Shown here: positions 17,091 through 25,500 of the stretch, piece after piece
Position numbering within the stretch: the first letter of the stretch is position 1
How the letters are laid out: every line of letters begins with the position of its first letter
From: Streptomyces scopuliridis RB72
GTDB taxonomy: Bacteria > Actinomycetota > Actinomycetes > Streptomycetales > Streptomycetaceae
Direction: 5' to 3'
Assembly: GCF_000718095.1 (NCBI RefSeq)
Contig: NZ_JOEI01000013.1
Location: 215,342-279,341 of the forward strand
DNA length: 64,000 bases
Program-made: the position numbers and the translations under genes
The notes under the pieces: generated by a model
Seen by the model: only the letters and a program-made list of their open reading frames with translations
What the model was told of the DNA's origin: nothing
The model's database searches: none

Positions 17091-18110
17091 TCAGACCTGG
17101 CCGGCCTTCTCCAGCGCGGTGCAGCAGGTGTCGACGATCAGCCGCGTCACCACGTACGGGTCGACGTTGGCGTTCGGGCGGCGGTCCTCGATGTACCCCT
17201 TGCCCTCCTGCTCGACCTGCCACGGGATACGGACCGAGGCGCCGCGGTTGGAGACGCCGTAGCTGTACTCGTTCCACGGGGCGGTCTCGTGCAGACCGGT
17301 CAGCCGGTCGTCGATGCCCGCGCCGTAGTTCTTGACGTGGTCGAGCGGCTTCGAGCCCTCGCCGAGCGACTCGCACGCGGTGATGATCGCGTCGTACCCC
17401 TCGCGCATCGCCTTGGTCGAGAAGTTGGTGTGCGCGCCCGCGCCGTTCCAGTCGCCCTTCACCGGCTTCGGGTCGAGCGTCGCGGAGACGTCGAAGTCCT
17501 CGGCGGTGCGGTAGAGCAGCCAGCGGGCGATCCACAGCTGGTCCGCCACCTCCAGCGGTGCCAGCGGTCCGACCTGGAACTCCCACTGTCCCGGCATGAC
17601 CTCGGCGTTGATGCCGGAGATGCCCAGACCCGCCTTCAGGCAGTTGTCGAGGTGCGCCTCGACGATGTCACGGCCGAAGATCTCGTCCGAGCCGACACCG
17701 CAGTAGTAGCCGCCCTGAGCGGCCGGGAAGCCGCCCTCGGGGAAGCCCAGCGGACGGGCGCCCTTGAAGAAGGTGTACTCCTGCTCGATGCCGAAGATCG
17801 GCTCCTGGCCCGCGAACCTCTCCGCGACCTCGGTCAGCGCCGCACGCGTGTTGGACTCGTGCGGCGTCATGTCGATGTTCAGGACCTCGCACATGACGAG
17901 CACGTCGTCGCCACCCCGGATCGGGTCGGGGCAGGAGAAGACCGGCTTGAGCACCCGGTCGGAGGCGTGGCCCTCGGCCTGGTTGGTGCTCGACCCGTCG
18001 AAGCCCCAGATGGGCAGCTCCGCGCCATCGTTGAGGATCTTCGTCTTCGAGCGCAGCTTGGCGGTCGGCTCGGTGCCGTCGATCCAGATGTACTCAGCCT
18101 TGAAGGTCAC
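17091..18110 (-). CDS. glnII: Glutamine synthetase type II
   Basis: The 339-residue enzyme makes glutamine from glutamate, ammonia and ATP in the cytosol. It is the short, eukaryote-like GSII form, with FKAEYIWIDGT at the N-terminus, ELPIWGFDGSST, a metal-binding FGIEQEYTFF, GQWEFQVGP, GDWNGAGAHTNFSTK and a C-terminal RRPNANVDPY. GSII is not controlled by adenylylation. GTG at 18108-18110 was chosen since AAAGGA lies eight bases upstream and the product then begins VTFKAEYIW. A four-half-site GlnR pattern at 18165-18202 indicates control by nitrogen supply together with glnA. Confidence 0.96.
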   Translation of the reverse strand: MTFKAEYIWIDGTEPTAKLRSKTKILNDGAELPIWGFDGSSTNQAEGHASDRVLKPVFSCPDPIRGGDDVLVMCEVLNIDMTPHESNTRAALTEVAERFAGQEPIFGIEQEYTFFKGARPLGFPEGGFPAAQGGYYCGVGSDEIFGRDIVEAHLDNCLKAGLGISGINAEVMPGQWEFQVGPLAPLEVADQLWIARWLLYRTAEDFDVSATLDPKPVKGDWNGAGAHTNFSTKAMREGYDAIITACESLGEGSKPLDHVKNYGAGIDDRLTGLHETAPWNEYSYGVSNRGASVRIPWQVEQEGKGYIEDRRPNANVDPYVVTRLIVDTCCTALEKAGQV

Positions 18111-18164
18111 GGGCCTCATCCTTTGCGGGTGCAGCAGGTATGCCCCGAAGCTTCGCAATCTGTG

Positions 18165-18202
18165 ATTTCCCGGCTGTTGCCCTTCTGTGAACCACGCGTT
18201 AC
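18165..18202 (-). promoter_or_regulatory. GlnR box pair upstream of glnII
   Basis: Reading the minus strand, half sites GTAAC, TTCAC, GCAAC and GAAAT occur with six bases between each. This is the gTnAc-n6-GaAAc double box bound by GlnR. The second and third half sites each deviate from the consensus. Confidence 0.75.
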
Positions 18203-18426
18203 CCAGGTTTCCTGTGTTTCAGCAGCGTGTCGAATCCGGCGGCGTGAATCCTGCGGACCAGCTCGGCGAGGGTGCCGCCGTTGCCCGACCAGTTAACGAC
18301 GAATCCGTGCGGGATGTACGAGATATAGCGGTCGTATACGGGGATTCGGATGAACCGCGCTCGTCCTCCCCTCCCGGTCGAGCCGGAGCCGTCCCCGTCC
18401 GCGACTTCGGTCGCGGGTACCGACAC
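18199..18426 (-). CDS. Small hypothetical protein or gene fragment
   Basis: A 75-codon frame from a GTG at 18426 has a protein-like second half (FIRIPVYDRYISYIPHGFVV, then GGTLAELVRRIHAAGFDTLL). The codon use differs from the shadow frames around it. No ribosome site is seen, the N-terminus is low-complexity, and the stop falls inside the GlnR box of glnII. It may be the end of an older gene. It is divergent from the Gfo/Idh/MocA gene. Confidence 0.3.
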   Translation of the reverse strand: MSVPATEVADGDGSGSTGRGGRARFIRIPVYDRYISYIPHGFVVNWSGNGGTLAELVRRIHAAGFDTLLKHRKPG

Positions 18427-18441
18427 GGCACACTGGCCGTC

Positions 18442-19341
18442 ATGAGCAAGCCACGTATCGGACTCCTCGGCACCGGCCCCTGGGCGGAGCGCACCCACGC
18501 CCCCGCCCTCGCCGCCCATCCCGGACTCGAACTCAGCGGCGTCTGGGGGCGGCGCCCCGAGGCCGCCGCGGCTCTCGCCGCCGCCCATGACACCACAGCC
18601 CATTCGGGCGAGGTCGGCCTCGACGCGCTCTTCGCCGAGAGCGACGCCGTCGCGTTCGCCCTGCCGCCCGACATCCAGGCACCGCTCGCGGCGCGCGCCG
18701 CCGCGGCGGGCTGCCATCTCCTCATGGATAAACCGGTCGCGACGAGCGTGGCGGGGGCCCGTGAGGTGGCGGACGCGGCGGCGGCCGCCGGGGTCGCGTC
18801 CGTCGTCTTCTGCACGCTGCGCTTCGCGGCGGGCACCGCGGGCTGGCTCGGTGAGCAGGCCGCGAAGGGCGGCTGGTTCACCGCCCACGCGTACTGGCTC
18901 GGCGCCCTCTACGCGCCGGGCGAGACCAGCCCGTACGCCGAATCCCCCTGGCGCCGCGAGAAGGGCGGCCTCTGGGACGTCGGCCCGCACGCGCTGTCCG
19001 CGCTGATCCCGCTGCTCGGCGAGGTGAGCGACGTGACGGCCGTACGCACCGAGCCGGACCTCACCCACCTCGTACTGCGGCATGTCTCCGGGGCGGCCAG
19101 CTCGGTGGCGCTGAGCCTGAGCGCGCCGAAGGCGGGCGCGGGTACCGGGATCGAGCTCCGGGGCGAGCACGGCACGGCGGTGCTGCCGGAGGACTGGGGA
19201 GACCCGGTGACCTCGTTCGGGGCGGCGATCGACGCGCTGCTGGAGTCGGTCCGTACGGGCCAGCCGCACGCCTGCGACGTACGGTTCGGGCTCCGGCTGA
19301 CGGAGATCCTGGCGGGGGCGGAGCAGCAGCTGAACGCCTAG
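18442..19341 (+). CDS. Gfo/Idh/MocA family oxidoreductase
   Basis: The 299-residue protein begins with a Rossmann NAD(P)-binding motif IGLLGTGPWAERTHAPAL. It has the family's conserved LLMDKPVATS near residue 96, with the active-site-region Lys in DKP, and WDVGPHALSALIPLLG in the C-terminal alpha/beta domain, where the His is typical of catalysis. Such enzymes oxidise or reduce sugar-like alcohols with NAD(P); the substrate cannot be named. It is somewhat short for the family (usually 320-390). The ATG at 18442 directly precedes the motif. A dispersed repeat begins at its stop codon. Confidence 0.9.
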   Translation: MSKPRIGLLGTGPWAERTHAPALAAHPGLELSGVWGRRPEAAAALAAAHDTTAHSGEVGLDALFAESDAVAFALPPDIQAPLAARAAAAGCHLLMDKPVATSVAGAREVADAAAAAGVASVVFCTLRFAAGTAGWLGEQAAKGGWFTAHAYWLGALYAPGETSPYAESPWRREKGGLWDVGPHALSALIPLLGEVSDVTAVRTEPDLTHLVLRHVSGAASSVALSLSAPKAGAGTGIELRGEHGTAVLPEDWGDPVTSFGAAIDALLESVRTGQPHACDVRFGLRLTEILAGAEQQLNA

Positions 19342-19434
19342 GTCCTGTCCGGCCGATCTTCGCGGGCCCGCGACGCCTGGCACGCACGCTCGCCGCGTTG
19401 TCGGGATCACCCCAGTACGTCCAGTACTGGGGAG
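19342..19434. repeat. Dispersed intergenic repeat with internal inverted repeat
   Basis: The segment starts with CCTGTCCGGCCGATCTTCGC and contains a GGGCCCGC palindrome and a 9-base inverted repeat CCCCAGTAC / GTACTGGGG (19410-19418, 19424-19432). I recognise this sequence type as a recurrent intergenic element of Streptomyces genomes. Part of it recurs as the left arm and loop of the hairpin at 25439-25491. Confidence 0.65.
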
Positions 19435-20067
19435 AATCAGGAACTTGCCCCGCTCGCGGACCTGCTCGAACGCCGCGTCGTTCAGCAGGGCGCAGCTACC
19501 GGACACCGACGTCACCCGCACCGTGGTGGACTTGTCGTTGTCGAGGTTCGTCACGCGGAGCGTGGTGCCGACGGGGAACTGATTGCTCGAAGCGGCCGGT
19601 GCGCCCGCCTCGCCGGAGAGGGTGACGGTGGAACCGGCGCAGACGACATTGCCCTCGGCCTCCGCACCGGCCGGTGGTTGCGCCCCGGCCCCGGCCCCAT
19701 CGTCGGCCCCGGCCCCGTCGTCCGCACCACCGCTGCCGTCTCCGCCCTGACCGCCCTGACCGGCCTCACCGACCTGGCTGACCTGACCGCCCTGTCCGAC
19801 TTCGCAGCCGGACGCCGCCTGCTTCCGCTTGATCTCCTCGATGACGGCTACCCGGTTGGCGATCCGCGCCTCGGACTGCGCGTCCGGGGCGGCCCGCTGC
19901 CCGGCGATGAAGCTCTCGTTGTTGCCCAGGGCCGTGGCCAGTCCGTCGCAGACCACCGACGCCTGACTGGTACCGGTCATCACCACCGCCGTACCGCCCA
20001 CCAACGCTGCCGCGCCGACGAGCAGGGCGAGCTTCTTCCGGCCGCTGAAGGTCTTCTTTCGGGACAC
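19435..20067 (-). pseudogene. Secreted small protein, 3' end lost into repeat
   Basis: The frame opens with GTG at 20067, nine bases after GGAG, and encodes VSRKKTFSGRKKLALLVGAA, a signal peptide ending near SQAS. A helical segment with two Cys follows (VVCDGLATALGNNESFIAGQ ... KQAASGCEVG), then a Gly/Ala/Asp linker, and a beta domain (NVVCAGSTVTLSGEAG ... TLRVTNLDNDKSTTVRVTSV). The domain should stop a few residues after FEQVRERGKFLI. Instead the frame enters the repeat at 19434 and stays open through the antisense of the Gfo/Idh/MocA gene. The native end seems replaced by the repeat. Gene expression and secretion may persist with an aberrant tail. Confidence 0.6.
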
Positions 20068-20285
20068 GTGTGGGGGCTCCTGTCCCCGGCGCCTTGTAGG
20101 GCGGCCGGTCGGGTTCCGTGTGTCATTACGTACGAGCGGCGCGGCCGTTCGTCTCAACGGTCACCGCCGTGACGTCGGCAACAACCCTCACGCGTCCCGC
20201 GCACGCCGCAGGCGTCAAGAGCGCCCGCACATGACGGCCGGGTGGCGGGAGAACTAGTCGTCAAATGGCCTCTGGCCAGGGGCGA

Positions 20286-20308
20286 TTGTCAGTGGGGGGC
20301 GGTAAAAT
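20286..20308 (+). promoter_or_regulatory. RecA-NDp/PafBC-like promoter, strong match
   Basis: TTGTCAGTGGG, six bases, then TAAAAT: both blocks and the spacing agree with the actinobacterial DNA-damage promoter TTGTCAGTGGC-N6-TAGggT. The 88-residue gene starts 45 bases downstream. Confidence 0.7.
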
Positions 20309-20353
20309 GGAGGTAGTTCGTGAGGGAACAACCACCGCGCCGGGAGGTCGCCG

Positions 20354-20620
20354 ATGGCCGTTGCCACCATGCCGACGAAACCCTTCGAGAGTCACCCAAC
20401 CCTCAAGCGCAAGCCACTGCCCGCGGGTCAGCCCCGTGAGTGGTACGAGACCCATAACCGCCGGCTCAAGGCCATGCGCCTCGCCATCGCCCTGCTCGAC
20501 TCGGGCGTGTACCACCCGGCGAACGCGAACAACGGCAGGATACGGAGGACGGCGGCCCGCATCGGGATCCATCCGCCGTCGGACACCACCTGCCGCATGG
20601 TGCGAGCCCTGATCGGTTAA
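20354..20620 (+). CDS. Small basic protein of unknown function
   Basis: The 88-residue protein is rich in Arg and Lys and has two parts: a Pro-rich beginning (PTKPFESHPTLKRKPLPAGQ) and a helical second half (HNRRLKAMRLAIALLDSGVY, then RIRRTAARIGIHPPSDTTCR). The second half resembles a small helix-turn-helix or nucleic-acid-binding domain, but I cannot name a family. GGGAGG lies seven bases before the ATG, so translation is well supported. The promoter upstream is of the DNA-damage type, which suggests induction under genotoxic stress. The role is unknown. Confidence 0.7.
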   Translation: MAVATMPTKPFESHPTLKRKPLPAGQPREWYETHNRRLKAMRLAIALLDSGVYHPANANNGRIRRTAARIGIHPPSDTTCRMVRALIG

Positions 20621-20729
20621 AGCCTGTCCGGGGCGGCCGGGGCCGGGGCCGGGCTGACGTTGTGCCCCGTTCGGCTTCTCTTCCGCGTCCGGGGGAGGAG
20701 TCGAGCGGGGCATCGTCGCTCATACGCGG

Positions 20730-21323
20730 TCAGCTCGTGCCCCGACCGCCGACCGCCGGTCGCTGATCAGCGGTCCACCGCCACCGCACCTCGCCGTCGT
20801 GCCGTTCACCGGTGGGCGCCAGCCCAACGGCCTTGGCGACGGCGGCAGATGCACCATGGTCCGGATGGATATGGGCGACAAGGGTCCGCACGCCCTGCTC
20901 CTTCAGCCACCGTACGAGCCCCCGCGCCGCTTCCGTGGCGATACCGCGCCCCTGCCGGGCCGTCCCCACCACCCAGGCGATCTCGGCGACCTGCCCGTCA
21001 CCGTCCGGGCCGATGGTGGCCTGTACGTAGCCGGCCAACGAGCCCGCGAAAGGCTCCGCGGAATCCGCCGAGCGCCGAGTGGCGTGTGCCTCCTCGCGGA
21101 TGCCGATCATCCAGTTGCACCAGACGACCTCCGGGTCGGGCGAGCCCGCGACCTGACGGGCATAGCGCGAGCGCAACTCCTCGACCGTCGGGGGTGTCCC
21201 GCCGGTATACGCGTACAGCGCCCGGTCGGCGAGTACGGCGGCCATCTCCTCGGCGTACGCGACACGGAGCGGCAGCAGCGCCAGCCGCTCCGTATCGATG
21301 ACCGCGGTACTGATCGAGGTCAT
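20730..21323 (-). CDS. GNAT family N-acetyltransferase
   Basis: The 197-residue protein has the GNAT acetyl-CoA fold: ERLALLPLRVAYAEEMAAVL at the start, beta-4 VAEIAWVVGTARQGRGIATEAARG with the pyrophosphate-binding Q-x-x-G-x-G/A loop, and a C-terminal HIHPDHGASAAVAKAVGL typical of RimJ/RimL-like members. The acceptor is unknown; related enzymes acetylate protein N-termini or small amines. Its ATG overlaps the stop of the upstream SUKH gene by four bases (ATGA), so the two are translationally coupled. Confidence 0.88.
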   Translation of the reverse strand: MTSISTAVIDTERLALLPLRVAYAEEMAAVLADRALYAYTGGTPPTVEELRSRYARQVAGSPDPEVVWCNWMIGIREEAHATRRSADSAEPFAGSLAGYVQATIGPDGDGQVAEIAWVVGTARQGRGIATEAARGLVRWLKEQGVRTLVAHIHPDHGASAAVAKAVGLAPTGERHDGEVRWRWTADQRPAVGGRGTS

Positions 21324-23272
21324 GAGGTCGCGACCGCGTGCAGCCGTCCGTGCCGGATCGCGAAGCGCGGCAAGGAGACCCCGAACACCTCCGCGATGGC
21401 GTCGAGACTCTCGTACTCGTCATCGGGATCCAGCGCCCAACTGCCTTCCGAGCCAGAGTCCGAGCCAGAGTCCGAGTCGTCGTCCGCGTCCTCCTCCCAG
21501 TCGAGAACCGCGTCCGGGAAGAGATGCCCGGGGTCGAGGGCGTCGGGAATCGCCCCCCATTCCTCGGTCTCGCCGTCGCGCACGGTGAATCCGTACACGC
21601 GCTCCCCGTCCTCCGCGTAGGAGAAGTGGAAGATGCCGGGGAGCGCCGCTGACCGGCCGCCGCGCTCGCACCACACCGTCACCGACTTCGTGCCCCGCGA
21701 CACCGCCTCACTCGGCGGCTCCGTACCGTTCCGCCCGCTCCCGAACGCGAAACTCCAGCTCCCTCCGCCCGTTCCCCGGTCTCCGCCCCCGGCCCCGGAT
21801 CCGTCCCTGTCCCCGTCCCCGACTCTGCATGATCCGATACGTATCGCCTGCCCGGCCTCCGACTCGTCGCACGGCGCCAACAGCGGTCCCTGGCCGATCC
21901 GTTCGGCCAACTCCTGCGGCGAGACGCCGTGCACGAGGACGAAACGATAGGCGTCCGGCGCCGGTGGCCGGGTGTCCTCGGCGAGCCAGCCGAGCCCGTC
22001 CGCCCTCGCCCGGGGAGCCTCCACTTCACCGTCGTCCGCCGCGCTCTGCCCACCGGCCCGGGGAGTCTCCAGGAGGTACCGCCCGCGCTCCGCCGTGATC
22101 ACCGGCCCGAGGAGGGGGTCGGCGAGCAGCCCGACGGGGGCTATGTGCTCCTCGCCGTACGGCTCCCAGCCGGCCACGGCCGCCGCTACCGTGCGCCACG
22201 CGCTGTCCGTGTCGCCCCACCGCGCCTGTTCACGCGCCGAGGCGACCGCGTCGCCGAAGGGCCCGGGAGCCTCGTACCGGAACGTACGCTCATCGATCTC
22301 CCGCAGCAGGGCTAGCGCCGGCTTTCGGTCGTCTTCGTCGTCCCCGTCATGATCACGCTCGTCGGGGGACCGGAGGAACTCCGCCTCGTCATGGCCCGCC
22401 CGGAGGTGCTCCAGCGCGGCCAGCGGCAGCAGTTCCCGCGCGTACAACGGATCGTCCATCCGCCCGACGACACACAGATCCGCTGATCCGCCGCTTCCGC
22501 TACCGCCCCCGCTTCCGCCGCGCAGCATCGCCTCCATCTGGACGCGCAGCCCACGGGCGCGGGGCCGGCCGCACTCGTCCGCCTCGGTGAGCAGTTCGAG
22601 CGCGCCGTCGATGTCCTCACCGTCCAGACAGGCCAGCCGCGCCTCTTCGATGTCGGCGTCGAGCTCGCGCGTCGTCTCGTTCACGAACCCGGGCGTGTCC
22701 CCGTGAGCGCGGTGGAACTCCCGGAACAGGGCCTGCATGAGATCCATGAACGACCCGTAGCGCTCCGGCCGTTCGCCGCCCGCCCCGCCCCGGTGGAGAT
22801 AGGCGGCCCACTCCCCGTTGGCGTCCGGATCGCCGGGGTCGAGCAGGACCTCGGCCGTGTCCGGGGCGGCCGTGTCCAGGGCTGCGGACAGCCGCAGCGC
22901 CCTGCCCCACATACCGGCCCTCAGCACCTCCTCCTCGGAGGCGTACTCGTCCAACGCGCCCTCGTGGACCGCCTGAAGGCCGTCGGGATCCCCGTACCAG
23001 TGGACGCCCTCCGCCGCGCCCACCCGGCTGACAGCCGTCCCCGCGGGCCGCCACCCGTCGGTGGTCGCCAGAAACGACCGGTACGTGGGCGGCAGCGGCA
23101 CCCCCAACCGCTCCTCCAGCTCGCTGATCCGGTCCTCCCCGGCGGCCGGGAACCCCAGCCACCGGTCCCGGAGGACCGTCTCGTCCACATCCCCCCGCCC
23201 CCGCGCGCCGGGCGAGTCGAGCCAGTCCGCACTCCACCGTTCAAGGAAGGGGCGCCAGTTGTAGGTCTTCAT
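21320..23272 (-). CDS. SMI1/KNR4 (SUKH) domain protein, large
   Basis: The 650-residue protein has an N-terminal SUKH domain: ISELEERLGVPLPPTYRSFL at about residues 38-57, then TTDGWRPAG, with the SUKH beta elements to about residue 180. The rest is less defined: helical regions, Gly-rich and Asp-rich linkers and a second alpha/beta stretch near the end (FHFSYAEDGERVYGFTVRDG ... YESLDAIAEVFGVSLP). SUKH proteins are often immunity proteins against secreted toxins. No toxin gene is adjacent here. ATG at 23272 is supported by a promoter-like site ending six bases upstream, which would give a leaderless transcript. It is coupled to the GNAT gene. Confidence 0.8.
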   Translation of the reverse strand: MKTYNWRPFLERWSADWLDSPGARGRGDVDETVLRDRWLGFPAAGEDRISELEERLGVPLPPTYRSFLATTDGWRPAGTAVSRVGAAEGVHWYGDPDGLQAVHEGALDEYASEEEVLRAGMWGRALRLSAALDTAAPDTAEVLLDPGDPDANGEWAAYLHRGGAGGERPERYGSFMDLMQALFREFHRAHGDTPGFVNETTRELDADIEEARLACLDGEDIDGALELLTEADECGRPRARGLRVQMEAMLRGGSGGGSGSGGSADLCVVGRMDDPLYARELLPLAALEHLRAGHDEAEFLRSPDERDHDGDDEDDRKPALALLREIDERTFRYEAPGPFGDAVASAREQARWGDTDSAWRTVAAAVAGWEPYGEEHIAPVGLLADPLLGPVITAERGRYLLETPRAGGQSAADDGEVEAPRARADGLGWLAEDTRPPAPDAYRFVLVHGVSPQELAERIGQGPLLAPCDESEAGQAIRIGSCRVGDGDRDGSGAGGGDRGTGGGSWSFAFGSGRNGTEPPSEAVSRGTKSVTVWCERGGRSAALPGIFHFSYAEDGERVYGFTVRDGETEEWGAIPDALDPGHLFPDAVLDWEEDADDDSDSGSDSGSEGSWALDPDDEYESLDAIAEVFGVSLPRFAIRHGRLHAVATS

Positions 23273-23278
23273 GCGGTC

Positions 23279-23301
23279 ATGGTGCCAGCGCCCACTGACA
23301 A
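23279..23301 (-). promoter_or_regulatory. RecA-NDp/PafBC-like promoter, leaderless
   Basis: On the minus strand TTGTCAGTGGG, six bases, CACCAT. Transcription would begin at or next to the A of the SUKH start codon. The -10 block shares CAnnAT with two other sites in the window. Confidence 0.5.
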
Positions 23302-23416
23302 CGGACACCTGTCTCCACAGGGACACCGGACCCACCCTCCCTCTTTGCCGAATCCGCAAACCGCTTTGTCGAATGGCGAGGGGTGGGCGGACTATCTCCA
23401 GTGAACGGAGGTAATA

Positions 23417-24490
23417 GTGCGCATGGGTGATCAAACAAGGCAGAACGGAACCATCGCCCCCCGGCCCGGGGAGCGCCGCCATGACGTCGTGGTCGTGGGC
23501 GGGGGAGCCGCCGGGCTGAGCGGGGCGCTGGCCCTGGCGCGGGCACGGCGGTCGGTACTGGTGATCGACGGGGGCCGGCCGCGCAACGCCCCGGCGTCCC
23601 ACGTCCACAACTTCCTGACGCGTGACGGCACACCCCCTTCGGAGCTGCTGGCCGCGGGCCGTGCGGAGGTGACCGGTTACGGCGGCGAGATCATGGCGGG
23701 CGACGCCGTGGCGGCCGAGCGCCTGGACACCGGCGGCTTCCGTGTCGCTCTGGCGGACGGGACGACGGTCCTGGCGCGGCGGCTGCTGGTGACCACCGGC
23801 CTGGTGGACGAACTGCCGCCGGTGCCCGGCCTGGCCGAGCGGTGGGGACGCGAGGTGCCGCACTGCCCGTACTGCCATGGCTGGGAGGTACGGGACCAGC
23901 CGATCGGCGTCCTTGCCACCGGGCCGCTCGCCGCGCACCAGGCACTGATGTGGCGGCAGTGGAGCAGTGAGGTGACGCTGTTCCTGCACACCGCGCCCGA
24001 TCCGGGCGAGGAGGAGTACGAGCAGCTCGCCGCCCGCGGCATCGCTGTGGTGGACGGCGAGGTGACCGGCCTGGAGGTGACGGGCGACCGGCTCACCGGC
24101 GTCACCCTGGCCGGCGGACGGACGATCCCCACCCGGGCCCTGGTGGTCGCGCCGCGCTTCACCGCCCGCGCGGACCTCCTCACGAGCCTGGGCCTGGCCC
24201 CCGTCGAGCAGGAGAGGGGCGGCGAGGTGATCGGTACGTACATCGCCTCCGACCCGGTCGGCGCGACGGACGTGCCCGGGGTGTGGGTGGCCGGCAATGT
24301 CACCGATTTGATGGAGCAGGTCGTCGGCGCCGCCGCCGCGGGCCTACGTGCCGCCGCGGCGATCAACGCCGACCTGATCGCCGAGGACACGCGCCGGGCC
24401 GTGGCCGCCCGCCGTGATCCGTTCTCGCCGAGGAGGGAACGGGAGGCCGCAGAGCACCGCATGCGCGGCGGCTCCCGGCACGGCCTCTGA
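23417..24490 (+). CDS. Thioredoxin-reductase-like FAD oxidoreductase
   Basis: The 357-residue flavoprotein starts with an FAD motif DVVVVGGGAAGLSGALALAR and has the thioredoxin-reductase active-site form HCPYCHGWEV at about residue 152. A less typical NAD(P) region follows (IGVLATGPLAAHQALMWRQW), and a second FAD motif, GVWVAGNVTDLMEQVVGAAA, lies near residue 296. The CPYC pair could be redox active. The enzyme is larger than most of the family owing to a charged C-terminal tail (RREREAAEHRMRG). GTG at 23417 is seven bases after GGAGG and is preferred over the ATG six bases later. The electron acceptor is unknown. Confidence 0.9.
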   Translation: MRMGDQTRQNGTIAPRPGERRHDVVVVGGGAAGLSGALALARARRSVLVIDGGRPRNAPASHVHNFLTRDGTPPSELLAAGRAEVTGYGGEIMAGDAVAAERLDTGGFRVALADGTTVLARRLLVTTGLVDELPPVPGLAERWGREVPHCPYCHGWEVRDQPIGVLATGPLAAHQALMWRQWSSEVTLFLHTAPDPGEEEYEQLAARGIAVVDGEVTGLEVTGDRLTGVTLAGGRTIPTRALVVAPRFTARADLLTSLGLAPVEQERGGEVIGTYIASDPVGATDVPGVWVAGNVTDLMEQVVGAAAAGLRAAAAINADLIAEDTRRAVAARRDPFSPRREREAAEHRMRGGSRHGL

Positions 24491-24586
24491 GAAGACGGAG
24501 ACCGACGTGACGGGTCACGAGCGCCCGGGCCCGCCCGGTCCGACCCTGCACGACGCGTCCCACGCGTGGTGATGCCATCGACGGTG

Positions 24587-25207
24587 CTACTCGAACCGCG
24601 AGGTGTCGCCCGCCCCCCGACGTACGATCTCAAGTTCGCCGCCGGAGAAGTCGATGACCGTGGTCGGCTCGGTGCCGCAGTCGCCCGAGTCGAGCACGGC
24701 GTCCACCACGTGGTCGAGCCGTTCCTTGATCTCCCAGCCCTGGGTCAGCGGCTCCTCCTCGTCGGGCAGGAGCAGGGTGCTGGAGACCAGCGGCTCACCG
24801 AGTTCGGCGAGCAGAGCCTGAGCGACGACATGGTCCGGAATCCGGACTCCGACCGTCTTCTTCTTCGGGTGCAACAACTGGCGCGGCACCTCCTTCGTCG
24901 CGGGGAGGATGAAGGTGTAACTGCCGGGCGTCGCTGCCTTGATCGTGCGGAACACGTCGTTGTCGACGTGCACGAACTGACCCAGCTGCGCGAAGGTCTG
25001 GCACACAAGGGTGAAGTGATGACGATCGTCGAGGTTCCGGATCGACCGGATCCGGTCGATGCCCTCACGATTGCCCAGCCGGCATCCCAGCGCATAACAG
25101 GAGTCTGTCGGGTACGCGACGAGCGCGCCGGATCGGATGATGTCAGCCACGCTGCTGATGGTGCGGCGCTGAGGATTCTCGGGGTGCACGTCGAAATACT
25201 TCGCCAT
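24587..25207 (-). CDS. Sua5/YciO/YrdC-type L-threonylcarbamoyladenylate synthase-like protein
   Basis: The 206-residue protein has the YrdC fold with ISSVADIIRSGALVAYPTDS near the start, a basic cluster RRTIS that helps bind RNA or nucleotide, HHFTLVCQTFAQLGQFVHVD and the central TPGSYTFILPATKEVPRQLL. Members make threonylcarbamoyl-AMP for tRNA t6A37 modification. The KKKTVGVRIPDH and late SSTLLLPDEEEP regions are of the YciO subgroup, whose exact role is less certain. It is alone on this strand, convergent with the flavoprotein gene. Confidence 0.85.
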   Translation of the reverse strand: MAKYFDVHPENPQRRTISSVADIIRSGALVAYPTDSCYALGCRLGNREGIDRIRSIRNLDDRHHFTLVCQTFAQLGQFVHVDNDVFRTIKAATPGSYTFILPATKEVPRQLLHPKKKTVGVRIPDHVVAQALLAELGEPLVSSTLLLPDEEEPLTQGWEIKERLDHVVDAVLDSGDCGTEPTTVIDFSGGELEIVRRGAGDTSRFE

Positions 25208-25438
25208 TCGCCGAGTCTAGGTGACCGGCCCCCCGGCGCTCGGAGGGCGCCGAACCCGGGAGGCCGAGCCTTTCGTCGATGTTGCCCAGCAGGGGCACCT
25301 CGCCGGGGGGGCAGCAGACCGTTGAGTGCGACGGTGCCCCCGCGGCGCACCCGTTCGACGTATCGGGCGGCCAGGACGGTCTTCGACATCCGCGGTCTCG
25401 GGCCGCGTCCGGCGTCGAAGGGGCCGGTGTCGAGGACT

Positions 25439-25491
25439 GGGTACTGTCCGGTCGGTCTTCGCGGGCGGCGAGGACCGACCGGACAGTACCC
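25439..25491. terminator. Long hairpin terminator
   Basis: A perfect 19-base stem (25439-25457 with 25473-25491) and a 15-base loop lie ten bases past the stop of the multicopper oxidase. The left arm and loop resemble the repeat at 19342-19434. The remaining gap, 25208-25438, has a short frameshifted reading that I could not identify. Confidence 0.85.
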
Positions 25492-25500
25492 GGGGCGTGG

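Noticed and set aside
18199..20157. One 652-residue reading frame on the minus strand
   Set aside because: It joins three unrelated parts: a secreted protein, a dispersed repeat and the antisense of a clear oxidoreductase gene. I treat it as separate features.
25208..25438. Possible gene remnant downstream of the Sua5-type gene start
   Set aside because: A reading MSKTVLAARYVERVRRGG continues as GEVPLLGNIDERLGLPG after a frame shift in a run of seven C. It looks protein-like, but I cannot assign a family or boundaries.
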